From Ceratotherium simum simum (lineage: Eukaryota > Chordata > Mammalia > Perissodactyla > Rhinocerotidae): a stretch of 64,000 nt of DNA. A model generated the notes under the pieces. It had not been told where the DNA came from. It saw nothing but the letters and a program-made list of their open reading frames with translations, and ran no database searches. The position numbers and the translations under genes were made by a program. The stretch covers positions 35,788,271 through 35,852,270 of the forward strand of contig NW_004454156.1 in NCBI RefSeq assembly GCF_000283155.1, written 5' to 3'. Below, piece by piece: positions 22,648-35,605 of the stretch. Numbering within the stretch: position 1 is the first letter of the stretch; each line of letters begins with the position of its first letter.

Positions 22648-25600
22648 CTGTGAAGGGGAAAACAATACAGGTTACACCTTGTCAGCCCAGGGGTGCCCCC
22701 TTAACAATTCACAGTGGCTCTGGACTGGTCTTTAGATCAGCTCTGTGAACTAGTTGCCAATGTAAAAAAACTGTTTATTTTGGGTTTGCAATGAGATAAA
22801 GAACTTGAGCCAGAATGAAAATCCACTGCATCACTAAGCACAGTTTGTCATAGCAAAACTTTCTTGATGAAGGAAGCAGTGTGTTGATTTACATTCCGGT
22901 GCAAGCTGCAAGCGTCTGAGGGCCTGGCGCTGTGAGGAGATTACTCTAGGCAATAGCTAGAAAAGAAAGTTATGAGGAAGCAAATAGGAAGAGAAGATAT
23001 GGAGGATCATCTTAAAAGTGTGGTTGCAGAAAATGAGTAAGTATTGATAAGGAGAAATATTAAACTGAATAAAGGCTTTGAAGGTACAAAATATGAGATT
23101 TTTATATGTAAATGCCATGTTAGTAACTTGGGTGTTTCCTGGGTGTATCATGACTTGGAGAAGAGAACACATACAGACTTTTGAATCACACAGACCTGAC
23201 TTGAGTGTTGTGACCTCTGAATACAATGTGACCTTGGACACAACACCACTCTGACAGGCCGGCTTGTGGCTTTACCTGATTGACTGCATCAGGCCAGTTT
23301 TGGGTCTCGAGGCAGAAACCGGAGTGCTTGGGATAGACTGCTCCACTCTTGCCCTTCAGAGTGCCATCCAGGAAGTTGCCCGTGTAAAACTGGACCCCAG
23401 GCTGGGTGGTGTATACTTCCAGTACCCGCCCACTTCCAGCATGACGGACCCTGGGGATAAAGCCAAACCACATGTAAGTCCAGGGCAGAAAAGCAGGCAG
23501 GGACAGGTGGAAGCTGGGAAGCAGCTTTGAGACAAGAATCAGACCCAGCCACAGAGCATGGACAAGACATATGGAGGAGACAAAGGAAGAGCATGATGGG
23601 AAATTCTCACAGCCTCATAGGTGAGGCATGAGCAGGTGGTAATGAGGATCCTCAATAGCAACTTCTCACTCTGATCTTGGCTTCCTTGGGGAAGAGCAAA
23701 CCAGACTCACCCCAGAGTGGACGGGCTAGGATTCTTTCTCATAAAGAGTTGGAGCACGGGGCCGGCCCCATGGCGTAGCAGTTAAGTGCGTGCGCTCTGC
23801 TGCTGGTGGCCCGGGTTTGGATCCCGGCCGCGCACTGACGCACCACTTGTCAGGCCATGCTGTGGCGGTGTCCCATATAAAGTGGAGGAAGATAGGCACA
23901 GATGTTAGCCCAGGGCCAGTCTTCCTCAGCAAAAAGAGGAGGATTGGCATGGATGCTAGCACAGGGCTGATCTTCCTCACAAAAAAAAAAAAGTTGGAGC
24001 TCTCTGCTTGGCCTGGTGAAACAACCAGCTATTATGTCTTTTGAATGAGAAGAGATGCTTTTCTAAATAAAACTGCCCCCGTCTCTGGGGATAGAGTAGG
24101 CTTTGCTCTTTAATCAGATCTCCTCCTAGAACAGATCTGCTGTGGGCTTCTGCTACATTCACCATTTCTTTTTTTTTTTTTTTAAAACTGGGCCTCTACA
24201 GAGGTGAGAGTACCTACCTGGTCCTGTACTTGGTGTCAAAGGAATATAGATAAAGAAAGGCCTGGGTCTTATAGTCTTACCAAGAGATAAAACATCCCCA
24301 CAGTGTATAGTCAACCAAGAGGTTTAGGGAAAGCTGTTTGGGAAGAGGAGGGCTAGGATTTGATAGTGGAGACAAGGCAGGGGGGTCCCCTCTGGTGGGG
24401 CACCAGGGAGAGAAATGTGAATCATAGGCAGAGGAGAAAAGCGGGCTCCAGCTGGAGGATCACAGCTGGGGCCGTGGTGCTGGGGCTCTGAGGGAGAGAA
24501 GGCTTTTGAAGTTCTGTTTCTATTACAGTTTGAATCATTTTCTCTGCTTTATTTAAAATCCGTTCATTCTACAAACATTTATGGATTATTTGCTAGTGCG
24601 AAGCATGATATTGGGTGTTAGGGTAGAGGTAGAGATACACAAGGATGAGATGGCATGAGGAACTCGGAATTCAGTGAGAAGGAGAGAGCCTGCACACGAA
24701 CGCCTGTCAGACAGCCTGGAGGTGGTGGGCGCTGTGAGAGAAGCGCAGCCTCTGACTTTCCACGGAAGTAGGCAGGGCATCAATCACCAACTGAGAAGTA
24801 CAAAGGGCTCTGGAAGGTCAAGGAAGGCAGGAGTGACTTCAGTCAGGAGGAATTAGGGTTTCTAAAAACAACGGAGGTCTTAAAGAGCAGGCAGAGATGG
24901 GGAAAGAGGGAGCAAAGAGAGATGCAGTGCCACGTAGGGACAGAGGAATAATGGCATGGTGCGAGAGGGGAGAGAAATTCTACAGAGTTCACCTGTGGGA
25001 TACGAGATTTGAAGACATAGGACGTGGTATTGATCCCTGTGGCACAGTAAATGGTATTCATATGGCCAGAGGAGAAGCTCCTCAAATAGGAATTGATATC
25101 TCTTCTTCCCTACAGAGGCAGTAAGTGAAAAGTACCTACCGGGCACAAAAATGCTTTTCTTTAGATCCCTTCAGACAGAAATTGTGGTCAAAGCCATTGA
25201 TGTGGAACTTCTGCAGGTGTTTTCCAAGCTCCACTGGCTTCCTCAGGTCAAATGCAGTTCCTTGCACTGGAGCAACTTCTCCTGGTGGGAAGAGACAGAA
25301 AAAAGGGTGATAAATGCCCAAATCAAATCTTTCTATAAGTATCCTAAAGACCCACTGGTTCTACCCTCTCAGCCTTCATTTCAATTTGGAAGGGAGATAG
25401 GAGCCCAGATCCTAAGAAGGAGAATGAATTATTGGATTTCCTTAATTGTAAGATGGTACTGATTGCAAAATGCAGTAGCTATAACATTCAGAATCATTCA
25501 AGTGTGAAAAAACTACAAAAATCAAGGAAACCCATAATTTCCATTAAGGGCTAAGTTGGACAAAGGGTGATGGTTGTCCTAACCATTGAGTCAATCACCT

Positions 25601-28600
25601 TGTTGACATTTCTTGCTTTAGTGCTGAAACATCCCAGGGTTCATAACCAAGCATTAGCACCTGGCAGTGGCTAACCAGACACTAAAAATGTCCCTGAGAT
25701 TAGTGATTCTCAAACCATTTGGGGTCATTATTAGCCAAAGAGACACTGGCAACCACCTTTCCCCAATCACTTCCCTGATCAGCCTGTAGACACACTCTAA
25801 ACTGTAGCGGGCACTATTAATAACAACACTGGGACAAATGAGTTAACTGGGACAGTCCAGGGCAAACTGGGATGTATGGGCACTCTACTATTTGCCGATT
25901 TTAGATTCAATCCTTTGAATGAAAGCTTTGTGTCTCCAGGAGTGATTGATTCCTGGAGAAGTTGTAGTCGGCGAGCACTGCCTCCTTCCTGTGTGTAAGC
26001 CAGATTCCTCAAGTTCTAAGAGCTGCACATTTGTTCTTATCATCCTGAAGCCTCTTCACAATGATGTGGGTGGGTGGTCAGTCGTGAGGGAGGATACTGC
26101 ACTGTGGGGACGCTCAACTCTTAATGGGCAAAGCACAGAGGAAACTGGACAGGAGCCCTGTCTTGGTGGTCATCACACAACCAATGCTCAGTTAAGAACA
26201 TTCCTTCGTGGTGTTGCAGAACTCAAGGGTGTTGGGGCCAGAAAGGTTCTCAGAGCTCATCTGGTCCAAACTACTCATGTAACAGATGAGGAAACTGAGA
26301 CCCACATAACTTGATATCATCAAACAACAACCTATGATATTGATATATATCATATTTCATCAATTTAAGACACTCATTTTTGTATTTTAAAATCTCTGAA
26401 AGCATGTCATGGTCTAACTGGCAGAGGTTTTTTTCCTTCAAGGTATGTAAAATAAGGGTAGAGTTTACAATTGATGGCATCTTAGAGTTGATAAAATCTG
26501 TAATAGTTTGCCACATCCTCTGCTCTACTAAAACCACTGAACAAGTAATCAGAGCTTTGAGGGTGAAAAAAGAGGAATCCGGATTATTTTGTGAGTCATT
26601 TCAACTGAAGATCCAAGAGAGAGAGAATTTCTCAACAGACAGTCCTCTACATATGTTTGCCAACAGGCTGTAATATGGGTTTTACATTCTTCTGAAAATA
26701 GTGTCATTTTGCTTTGTCACCTTTCGTTCTCTTCCTAACTTTCAGGTCTGTTCTTCCCTAGATGCTAGGCCGAGCCATTTCAAACAGGGTACACAAAAAT
26801 TTTGAATTTAGCTCAGTTAAGAAAGGCCAGATAACATAAGGAAGCCCACAGAGCAAACTTGTTACTTTATAGCACTGTGTCAGAGCCAGAGCAATGGACT
26901 AGGAGCCATTCTCTCAGTCACTCTTTTTCTCCATCAACACTTTAATTAAACATCTACTATATGCCAGGTATTCTGATGGGCAGGGACGCTACATAGATGA
27001 ATGAGACATGGGACCTGCCTTCTTAAGCTGCTGGAAGTCTGGAGAAGGGAGCAGACATATAAATAGCTCATAATCATAGAGTGTGAAGAATGCTCCAGTA
27101 GAGGCATAGCTGTAAGAAAGAAGACAGGAGTGTGACTGGGTTGGCTTGGATGTGGCATACTGGGGAGATTTCATGGATGAAATTATAGTGATTAAGCTGA
27201 GGCTTGAGGTGAGATCCTATTAGGTTGAATGGATGAGGAAGGTTGAGGAATATTCAATGTGGAGGAAACACAGCTTGAGCACAAGGTGATAGGGTGAATG
27301 TGTGTGTGTGTGTGTGTGCGTGTAGTAGGGCAGAAGGCCTCAGATGAGGAAAGAAAGAGATTAAGGAAGGTTAGATCACTTCTCTGAGCCTGGGTGTTTC
27401 ATCAGTACAATGAAGAAGTTGGACTAAATCACTGACTTTCAACCTCCATCCCCTTCCTGCAGAATTCTTTATTTCAGAGGGAATCTTTGGAGGAAGCTCA
27501 ATACACACACACACCTCCACACACATCCACAAAATACATATACATACAGCATAAAATACACATATATAAAAGCCAGAATGAAGCCAGTGCAGGCTCTGAG
27601 CAGCTTAGTTGGAAAACCCCAGGAACAGATGAGAGCAGAGGAGCACCTCGACCCACCTAAACGTATGGGCCACCTAGGAGTGAAGAGTCCCCTGTTCCGA
27701 GATCTTGCACCCACTACAAAGACTCCCAGGTTCCCCTGCAGCAGGCGGGAACACTCTGGCTATTCTTTCTTGAGGGGAAAAAAGGAAAGGGACTCTTTCA
27801 GAACCTTACACGATGATACAGTTTAGTCCCTTTAAAAGTTATTGTTCCAGAACCATATCATATATTTTAAAGGTAAATACAAACGTTAGGTAGTTAACAT
27901 ACTCTTTTATGGTGAGAATTGCTTTTTCTTTTCATGAGGTCAGATGGAAATGTTTTAGGAACTTGGTTTCTACTCTTTTTAGGGGAGAAATAACAGCATG
28001 CAAAGTGGGGCTGAAATCTTAGGAGGCTAAGAAAAATCAGGAACTTGTACTTTACCATTAAAATAATTTAATAAGTGAAAGGAGAACTGACTTTTAGCCA
28101 TGTAAAGCATTTGGTTCTGCTTTTTTTTTTTTTAATTTACTTAGTTTTTTTTTTTTTGGCGAGGAAAATCAGCCCTGAGCTAACATCCATGCTAGTCCTC
28201 CTCTTTTTGCTGAGGAAGACCGGCTCTGAGCTAACATCTATTGCCAATCCTCCTCCTTTTTTTCCCCAAAGCCCCAGCAGATAGTCGTACGTCATAGTTG
28301 CACATCCTTCTAGTTGCTGTATGTGGGACGCGGCCACAGTGTGGCCGGAGAAGCGGTGCGTCGGTGTGCGCCCAGGATCCGAACCCGGGCTGCCAGTAGC
28401 AGAGCACGCCCACTTAACCGCTAAGCCACGGGGCCGGCCCTGGTTCTGCTTTTGTGGGTTCCTAAAACCTGAGAGGAAACAAGAATGTCCTATCTTTGGG
28501 TGAAAGAGGTCATCCTTTTCTTCAAGTCAAGAGCTGCTTGTTCAGAATTGCAGTCAGTCTTTCTGGCACGTGAGGACTGGGGTCTCTGAGTTCAGACAGA

Positions 28601-31600
28601 GCTTCGAGAGTGCCTGGGGCCCAGAGCACTTGAAGGAGACACTGAGGCCTGGCCGATCTCATCCTAGAGTCCTGTGTCTACTGTTAAACCACGAAAATTT
28701 GGGAAGCACACAAAAGAATCATTCTTGTTTACTAGAGTCAGCTTCAGGAAAAATTAAGTAACATTCTTTTTGACAACAGCCTTTAAAAGCATCTATTTTC
28801 TTTGCCTTAGTTCTACTTTTACACAAAAGAATTTTTGAATAGGTAATATTTGCACATGTAATGAATTTAAAAGGTAACAAAGATAAAAGGTATGAAATAC
28901 TATATAGTGAAAAGAATTTCTCTCAGCCTTGTTCCCCACAGATCAGTTTCCTTTAACAGCAGCAACCACTGCTACTGGTTTCTCATGCACCCTTCCAGAA
29001 ATATTACAAGGATAGCCAAGGATCTGAATGCACACCCCCCCCACACACAAATATGTGGCCTGTTTCCACCTTGACCTTTTCATTCAATTTATCTTGAAGG
29101 TTGTTGCTAAATTTATTCCTAGGTATTTCATAAGACAACTCTATATGCGCTCATATTTTTCTCTATTTTTTCTATGATAACCTATTTAAAATTTCTTTTT
29201 GGAGGTCACAATTGCAAACATTTTTATTTTCCTAGAAAATTATCCATTTCATCTATATTACTCTCATATTTATTTGTAGAGAGTCAAGGAAAGAAATAAT
29301 TTATGATCCCTTCAATTTCATCTGTCTGTGGTTATTTGCCTATGCTCATTTCTAATTTTGTGTATTTAACAGGTTAGCTAATGCTTTATCTATTTTACTG
29401 GGTTTTTTTTTTTCCTCCAATGAAGCAGCTCTTGGATTTATTTATTAATACTACCTTGGCTCCTCTTTTCAAAATCATAATTTCTGCTTTTATTTTTATT
29501 ACTTTTTCTTCTGTTGTCTTGGGTTTATTTTGTTATTCTTTTTCAGATATCTTGCATTAGATGCCTAATTCATTTATTTTCACTTTTTTTGATTAATATA
29601 AGTATTTAGTGCTAAAATTTTCTTCTGAACAATAATTTATATGATATGTAGGAGTTTCCATTATATGTAATTACAATATTTCCATTTATTATATATTCCA
29701 ATATATATTATGTATATATTCCCATTATATAGACTATAATTATATTATTTAGTTATTTTCTAGATATTCCTAGTTTTGAGGTTTGATTTCCTTTTGGATC
29801 CAAGAATTACTGCGAGTTAAAACATTTTTAGTCAATATTGGCTGTATTACTTATATTTTGTGAAACTGCCTGAGGTTTTCTTTATGGTCTTAGATATGGT
29901 CATTTTTTTTTGTGAACCTCCATTATGAATTGCATCCTTTATCATTATAAAGTGTCTTCCTTTCTGTAATTCTATACGTTCTGTCCCGAAATCAGCCTTT
30001 ACTGATGTTAAAATTGAGACCTCCTGGGGCCGGCCCCATGGCCTAGTGGTTAAGTTTGGTGTGCTCCGCTTCAGTAACCCGAGTTCGCGGGTTCGGATCC
30101 CTGGCACGGACCTACACCACTTGTCAGCCATGCTGTGGCAGCAACCCACATACAACATAGAGGAAGACTGGCACAGATGTTAGCTCAGAGCTAATTTTCC
30201 TCAAGCAAAAAAAAAAGAGGAAGATTGGCAACAGATATTAGCTCAGTGTGAATCTTCCTCAAGCAAAAAGAGGAAGATTGGCAACAGATATTAGCTCAGT
30301 GTGAATCTTCCTCAGCAAAAAAAAAAAAAAAAAAATTGAGACCTCCTGCTAATTGGTTTTCATTTGCTTGTTGCTTTTGAATTCTCATATTTTCAAACTT
30401 TCTGAGTCACTTGGTTTGTACGAAGCATTCTGTTGGGTTTTGCTTTGTGATTCAATCTGAGAGACTTTGTTTAATAGGGGTCTTTTATGGGGTCTTTTAT
30501 GGCATTAGTATGACATATATGTTCTAAATGTTCTTAGTTCTGTCATTATATTTTATGGTATGCTTTCTGTGTTTATGAATTCTAGTTGTTGCTTTTTTTA
30601 AAAAAAAACCTTTACTATATGGTCTGTGTTTGTGTGTGTATTTCTGATAAGTTAGAAAGTTTGTGTTTTTGTTTTGGTGATTACATCTCTATCTAAGTAA
30701 CTTCAGTGCAGTATACTTAATTCTCTGTTTCTTAGGCAGAAACTGCTGAGCTCTTCCTTCCTCCCCTTTTCTCCTTCCTGAGTTTCTGACGCTTTCAACT
30801 TAAGTCTTCTAATAAAGGCACTCTGTTTCCCAGTAGATGGTGCTAGAGACACAATATAAAGAGCTTGCTTTATAAACATCCACCTCATCTGCATTCTGAG
30901 TCAGTCCTCTAAACCCCGATCACTTCTGGGAGAATTAATAGTTGAACTTTTTGGATCTCTAAAGCCAAAGGGCAAATCCTGGATGGTAGTGACCCACCTG
31001 GGTGCTACTGTCCTGTGAAGTCTGGGTGACCAACCACCTCTGGCTCACATCCACTTTAAAAAAGGCAACAATGTTTCTTTATGAAACCATTAGACTGGGA
31101 AAAAGAAGCAGCTGTTCTCATGGGCGCAAGAAGATTTTAATCTTACCAACCTATGCTCTGAGTGGTAACCTATGTTATGCTTTCTTCCCTAACCTTATAT
31201 GGTGTTCACAATATTTAGTTCTTCCTTAAAGCCATACTTGACTCAAAATCTAACCCTTACGACAGTCCCAATGTGATTGCCCAGGTCAGTCAAGATTACT
31301 TATTTCTCTTGACTTTAAGGAAAAAAGAAAAGTCATGGAATTTTCATGAAGGAAGGATCCAGAGCATGTTTCAGGTCTGTTGAGCAATCTACAAATCAGT
31401 GTTTACTTTAGCTTTTCTCTCTGTAAAACGAAGCTGCTATTATTTGCTGCCTTACACATTACATGGAAATATTTGATAAACAATATGCTTGAACATTTTC
31501 AGGAGGATAGCATAAATAAAAGGGCCAAATTTCAAGATAACATGTACAACACAAAGCAGAGCCCAGAGAGGGTAAGACCTCAAGAATGGCAGAGAGGCTC

Positions 31601-34600
31601 TGACTTAAAAATTAGAAACTTGGGATAATTCTAAAATGAGATTTTTGCTAAATGAGAAGACAAAAAGAGAGAAGCTTGCAGTCTATCTTGTCCAGCCTCA
31701 CGCCCTGACATACTCCCGCATGTGCCTAATGGTCAGGCATGTGGAAAACTTGGAATTTGTCCCCTACGTTCACCATGACTTTGGGCCCTTTGTCATAACT
31801 GGAATGTCTTTTCTGTGCCCCCTACCCTCATCACACTCTGGCAAAGTCCAGTGGATCATTTAAGAAAACTTACTCTCTAACGCCATTTTCTCTGTGAAGG
31901 ACTGTAATCTCCACAGCTAGAACTAATCCCCTCTTCTACTTTGTTCCCGTTGCACTTTGAACCTACCTTCGCCCAAACGTTCATCACATTATGGCATAAT
32001 TATAGGATTATATCAAGCTCTTTGTAAGGAATATGAGCTCCGGGAGGCCAGCGATTGTGTCCTATTTCTGTTTGTCCCCTCTGGGCGTGAAGCAGAGCCT
32101 TTACTCAATTAAAAACTGGTGAATGAATGAAGTAGAGGCAGAGAAAACAGGGGCAACTGTGAATGTTATAGCATCCTGTGACAGAGTCAGCATGAAAGAT
32201 CTAGAAAGGACCTTAGGAATTATCTCATCCAATCCCCTTACTTTGCAGATGTTGAGGTTGGGACCCAGACAGCTAAAGGGACTTGCCTGAGGTGACACAT
32301 CTCCATAGTGTCAAAGTCTCCAGGCCTCTACTCAGGCACTTTCCACCTCACCCTGGAGTGACTTGGTTACAGCCCCTTCTACCCCTAACCCCCCAGGTGT
32401 TCTTGATTTTTCTAAGAATTTGGAAAATGAATGTGCAGTTGTAATTTTGGTTTATCTGCATATGTGAGTTTGTGCTTTGGTGCTAACAGAAGGAAATGTC
32501 AGATGAGCTCTCTCAGCAGCGCTGAGTGTACAGAAAATGAAGCGGAAATGGAAAGGGTGCCCTCAGGATGTCACAGCACCAGACTTTGGTTTTGAAGCCA
32601 CCAGAAAGCTGGGGTATCAGCAGAGAGAAGCTGTTTTCTGAAGAGGGTTTCTTATTCTCCTGAATGTTGGCTGGGTGTGCATTAAGACCTGAGCAGCAAT
32701 GCCTGGCAGATGGTGGGCTCTGACCCAAAGATGTGGGGTTACAGCTCTGGGGCAGCGAAGAGGCTTCAGGCAGCATTTCCGCTTCTCCATTTCAGGGACA
32801 GTCTGACTGCAGGCACCAGTAAGGACCCGCTTGAGTTTACTGTCATGAATTTAGAGTAAGACCAATAGCTCAGTGGCAGCTGTGGAGGGTGTAGGGGTTG
32901 GGATTAATCAGGGTTGGGTTTTGTTAGGATAATACAAAGAAGGAGAGGGGCAAGCGAACTGAAAGCATATGCAAAAGGGGTGATTCTATTGATGGACTCT
33001 GATCTAAGTTGGGGGAGGAGTGAGGTCATGAGGAGGTGAGGGACAGTGAAAGGGTGGTAGGATCAGGGACTATAGGTTCTTGTGGCATTGAAGAGTTATT
33101 GGAGCTGAAATAGGCATCTTAAAAAGTGATCATAGAAGGCTGCAGTAAGAGGTAATGACAAAGTCAAGGGTATCACCCAATGACCATAGGAGTGAGTAGC
33201 TAAGAAGTTTGGAGGACAAGATCATTGGAAGAGAGGATGTCAAGAACCTGAGAGGTCAAGGTATCATCAATACGGACAATGAAATAAAAATTATGACAGG
33301 AGTGACAGTGGGCTAGGAATGAGGTGAAGTCTGTAGATGACCTCAACAAAGAGGATCATGTGAGTGTCACTCTGGCAACTACAGCTGCCTCATTCTTGCA
33401 AGAAGATGATGTAGACCTGATAATTGGCAACAGGACTCTCTGACATTCCAGATTCTGTCACAAGGCGTTAAATCTTCCTCTTTCTATTTGCATTCCTGAC
33501 AGAGTTATAATTACCTGCCCTCTGGCAGTAGACGAAAAACTCACTGTCTTCGTGAAATCCATCTGCCTTGATTCATCTCTCTTATCTTACATAAAGGATT
33601 CTTATACATATTCGATTATGCAGAATTTGGCCTTTTCCCCATGACAGCTTGTGGTAGATTGCATTTTTCAAAGATGGCCACACCAGTATGTATCCCATCC
33701 CACAGGCTCTACATACAATGTGCTGTTGACACACTTTCACTGAGAGGCAGTCTTTGTTCCCTTCCTTAAACCTGGATGGATCTTTGTAACTGCCTCAACC
33801 AACAGAATGTGGCACAAGTGATGCTGTGTGATTTCTGAGGCCAGGTTATAAATACAAAGGGGCTTTGGCCTGGCCCTCTCTCAGGACATTTGCCCTTGGA
33901 ACCCAGCCACCATATTGTAAGGAACCTCAAGTCACATCAAAAGGCCATGTGTGGCGTGTTCTGGCTGACAGCCCCAGCTAGGCCCCCAACCAATAGCCAG
34001 CATCAAATGCCAGTCATGCAAGTGAATGAGACTTCCAATGATTTCAGCCCCTGCTCTAATCCTCCAGCAGAGGCCCTAGACATCATATGCACAGACCAGA
34101 TATGCCCTGTCTAAATTCCTGACCACAGAAACAATGAGAGATAATAAATGAAGTGTTGGAGTAATTTATTGCATAGCAATAGATAACTAGTATACTGCCT
34201 TAGGATGTTTTCACCTCTTGGCACTTGACTTGACAAGTCTTGACAGAAGGTTAATGTGCCCTTCTCCCGTTTTTTTACATAGAAGTGCCTTTGCATGATT
34301 CTACCTTATGAATACTAAGCCTTGCAATTACTTTTGGATGGGGAAAAACAAATTCAAATTTGTTAGTTCACTCATTTTTCAGCATGTTTTTTCAGCATCT
34401 TTTATGAATCGGGCATTAAACTGACCTCAGGAGCCTAGAATCTGGTGAAAGAGACTGACAAAAAAATAAAAACTTACAGGAGAGTGTGACAAATTCAGTG
34501 AGGTGGCATCCAAAAGGCTCTGGTGGAGCAGGGAAAAGCAGCACCTAATGCAGCCATGGGGGTCAGGAAAGGTTTTCCAGAGGTGGTGACATGAGCCTCA

Positions 34601-35569
34601 TCTTGAAGGATAAGTCGGGATTGGCTAACTGGACAAGGCACAGGACAGAACAAGCACAGGAATGGACTCCCACCACCTGTAAAGTTGTATTTGGGGTATA
34701 GGCAAGACGCATTTATATTACACATATCTATGGCTCCTAGCTCTGACTTAATTTTTTGGGCAAAAGATTTAAGAAATGGAGTAGAAGGTGAATGAGTCCT
34801 TGTGAACTTCTGATCAAATGCTTGACTACAGTGAGATGGTTTATCGTAACATCTGGGCATGAACATGCTCTCAGTGTCTGACTGAGAAAATTCACCTGGG
34901 GTGAATTTTAATTCAATGCTTTTAATTTCCCATCAACTTAAATAGCTGTTTCCTCTGCCTGGTGGCCCTAGTGCCTGACTCTGAGAAGATGAACAGATGG
35001 TCACTGCAAGAGTCACTGGATCGCCACCTGCGTTCATTTTTAGCTGCTTCCTTCCTGGCAGGTCCCCTTCTATCTCATCACCACATAACCCAATAACAGG
35101 AGTGCATGAATAAAATCATAGTCCCACCAGACAGTCCTCAGCACAGGTAAGTCCTGTTTATAACAAAAATTATTTTGAGAAAAGAGAAAAGAAAAAAAAA
35201 GGAAAAGAAAATCTGACATAGACTTTCTAGAAAAATTTGGGGAGGGTGGGAAGAAATTTTCTCTGATAATTTTTTCTCTCTTGAAACAGAAATACTTAAA
35301 AATATTAAGTATGTTACTTGAAAATTATTTTCTATGATTTGTCCTATATTTTGATTTAAAAATCTGTGTAAGACATCTTAGGAGTTAGACTAACTGACCT
35401 TGGGCAAGTTTCCATGCCTTCGTAAGATTCAATTTCCCCATTTAACATGGAGCTAAAATTGGTATCCACCTGATACAGATATTGTGAGGTAATTGAGAGA
35501 ATGCTACAAAGGAGGTCCTATCTCTAGGCCAGTACCTGGCACATAGTTAGTGTTCTCGCTCTCTCCCTG

Positions 35570-35605
<36 letters not shown>

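Noticed and set aside
23757..23830. tRNA-like A and B boxes in ERE heads
   Set aside because: They are the pol III promoter of tRNA-derived SINEs; the sequence cannot fold as a complete tRNA.
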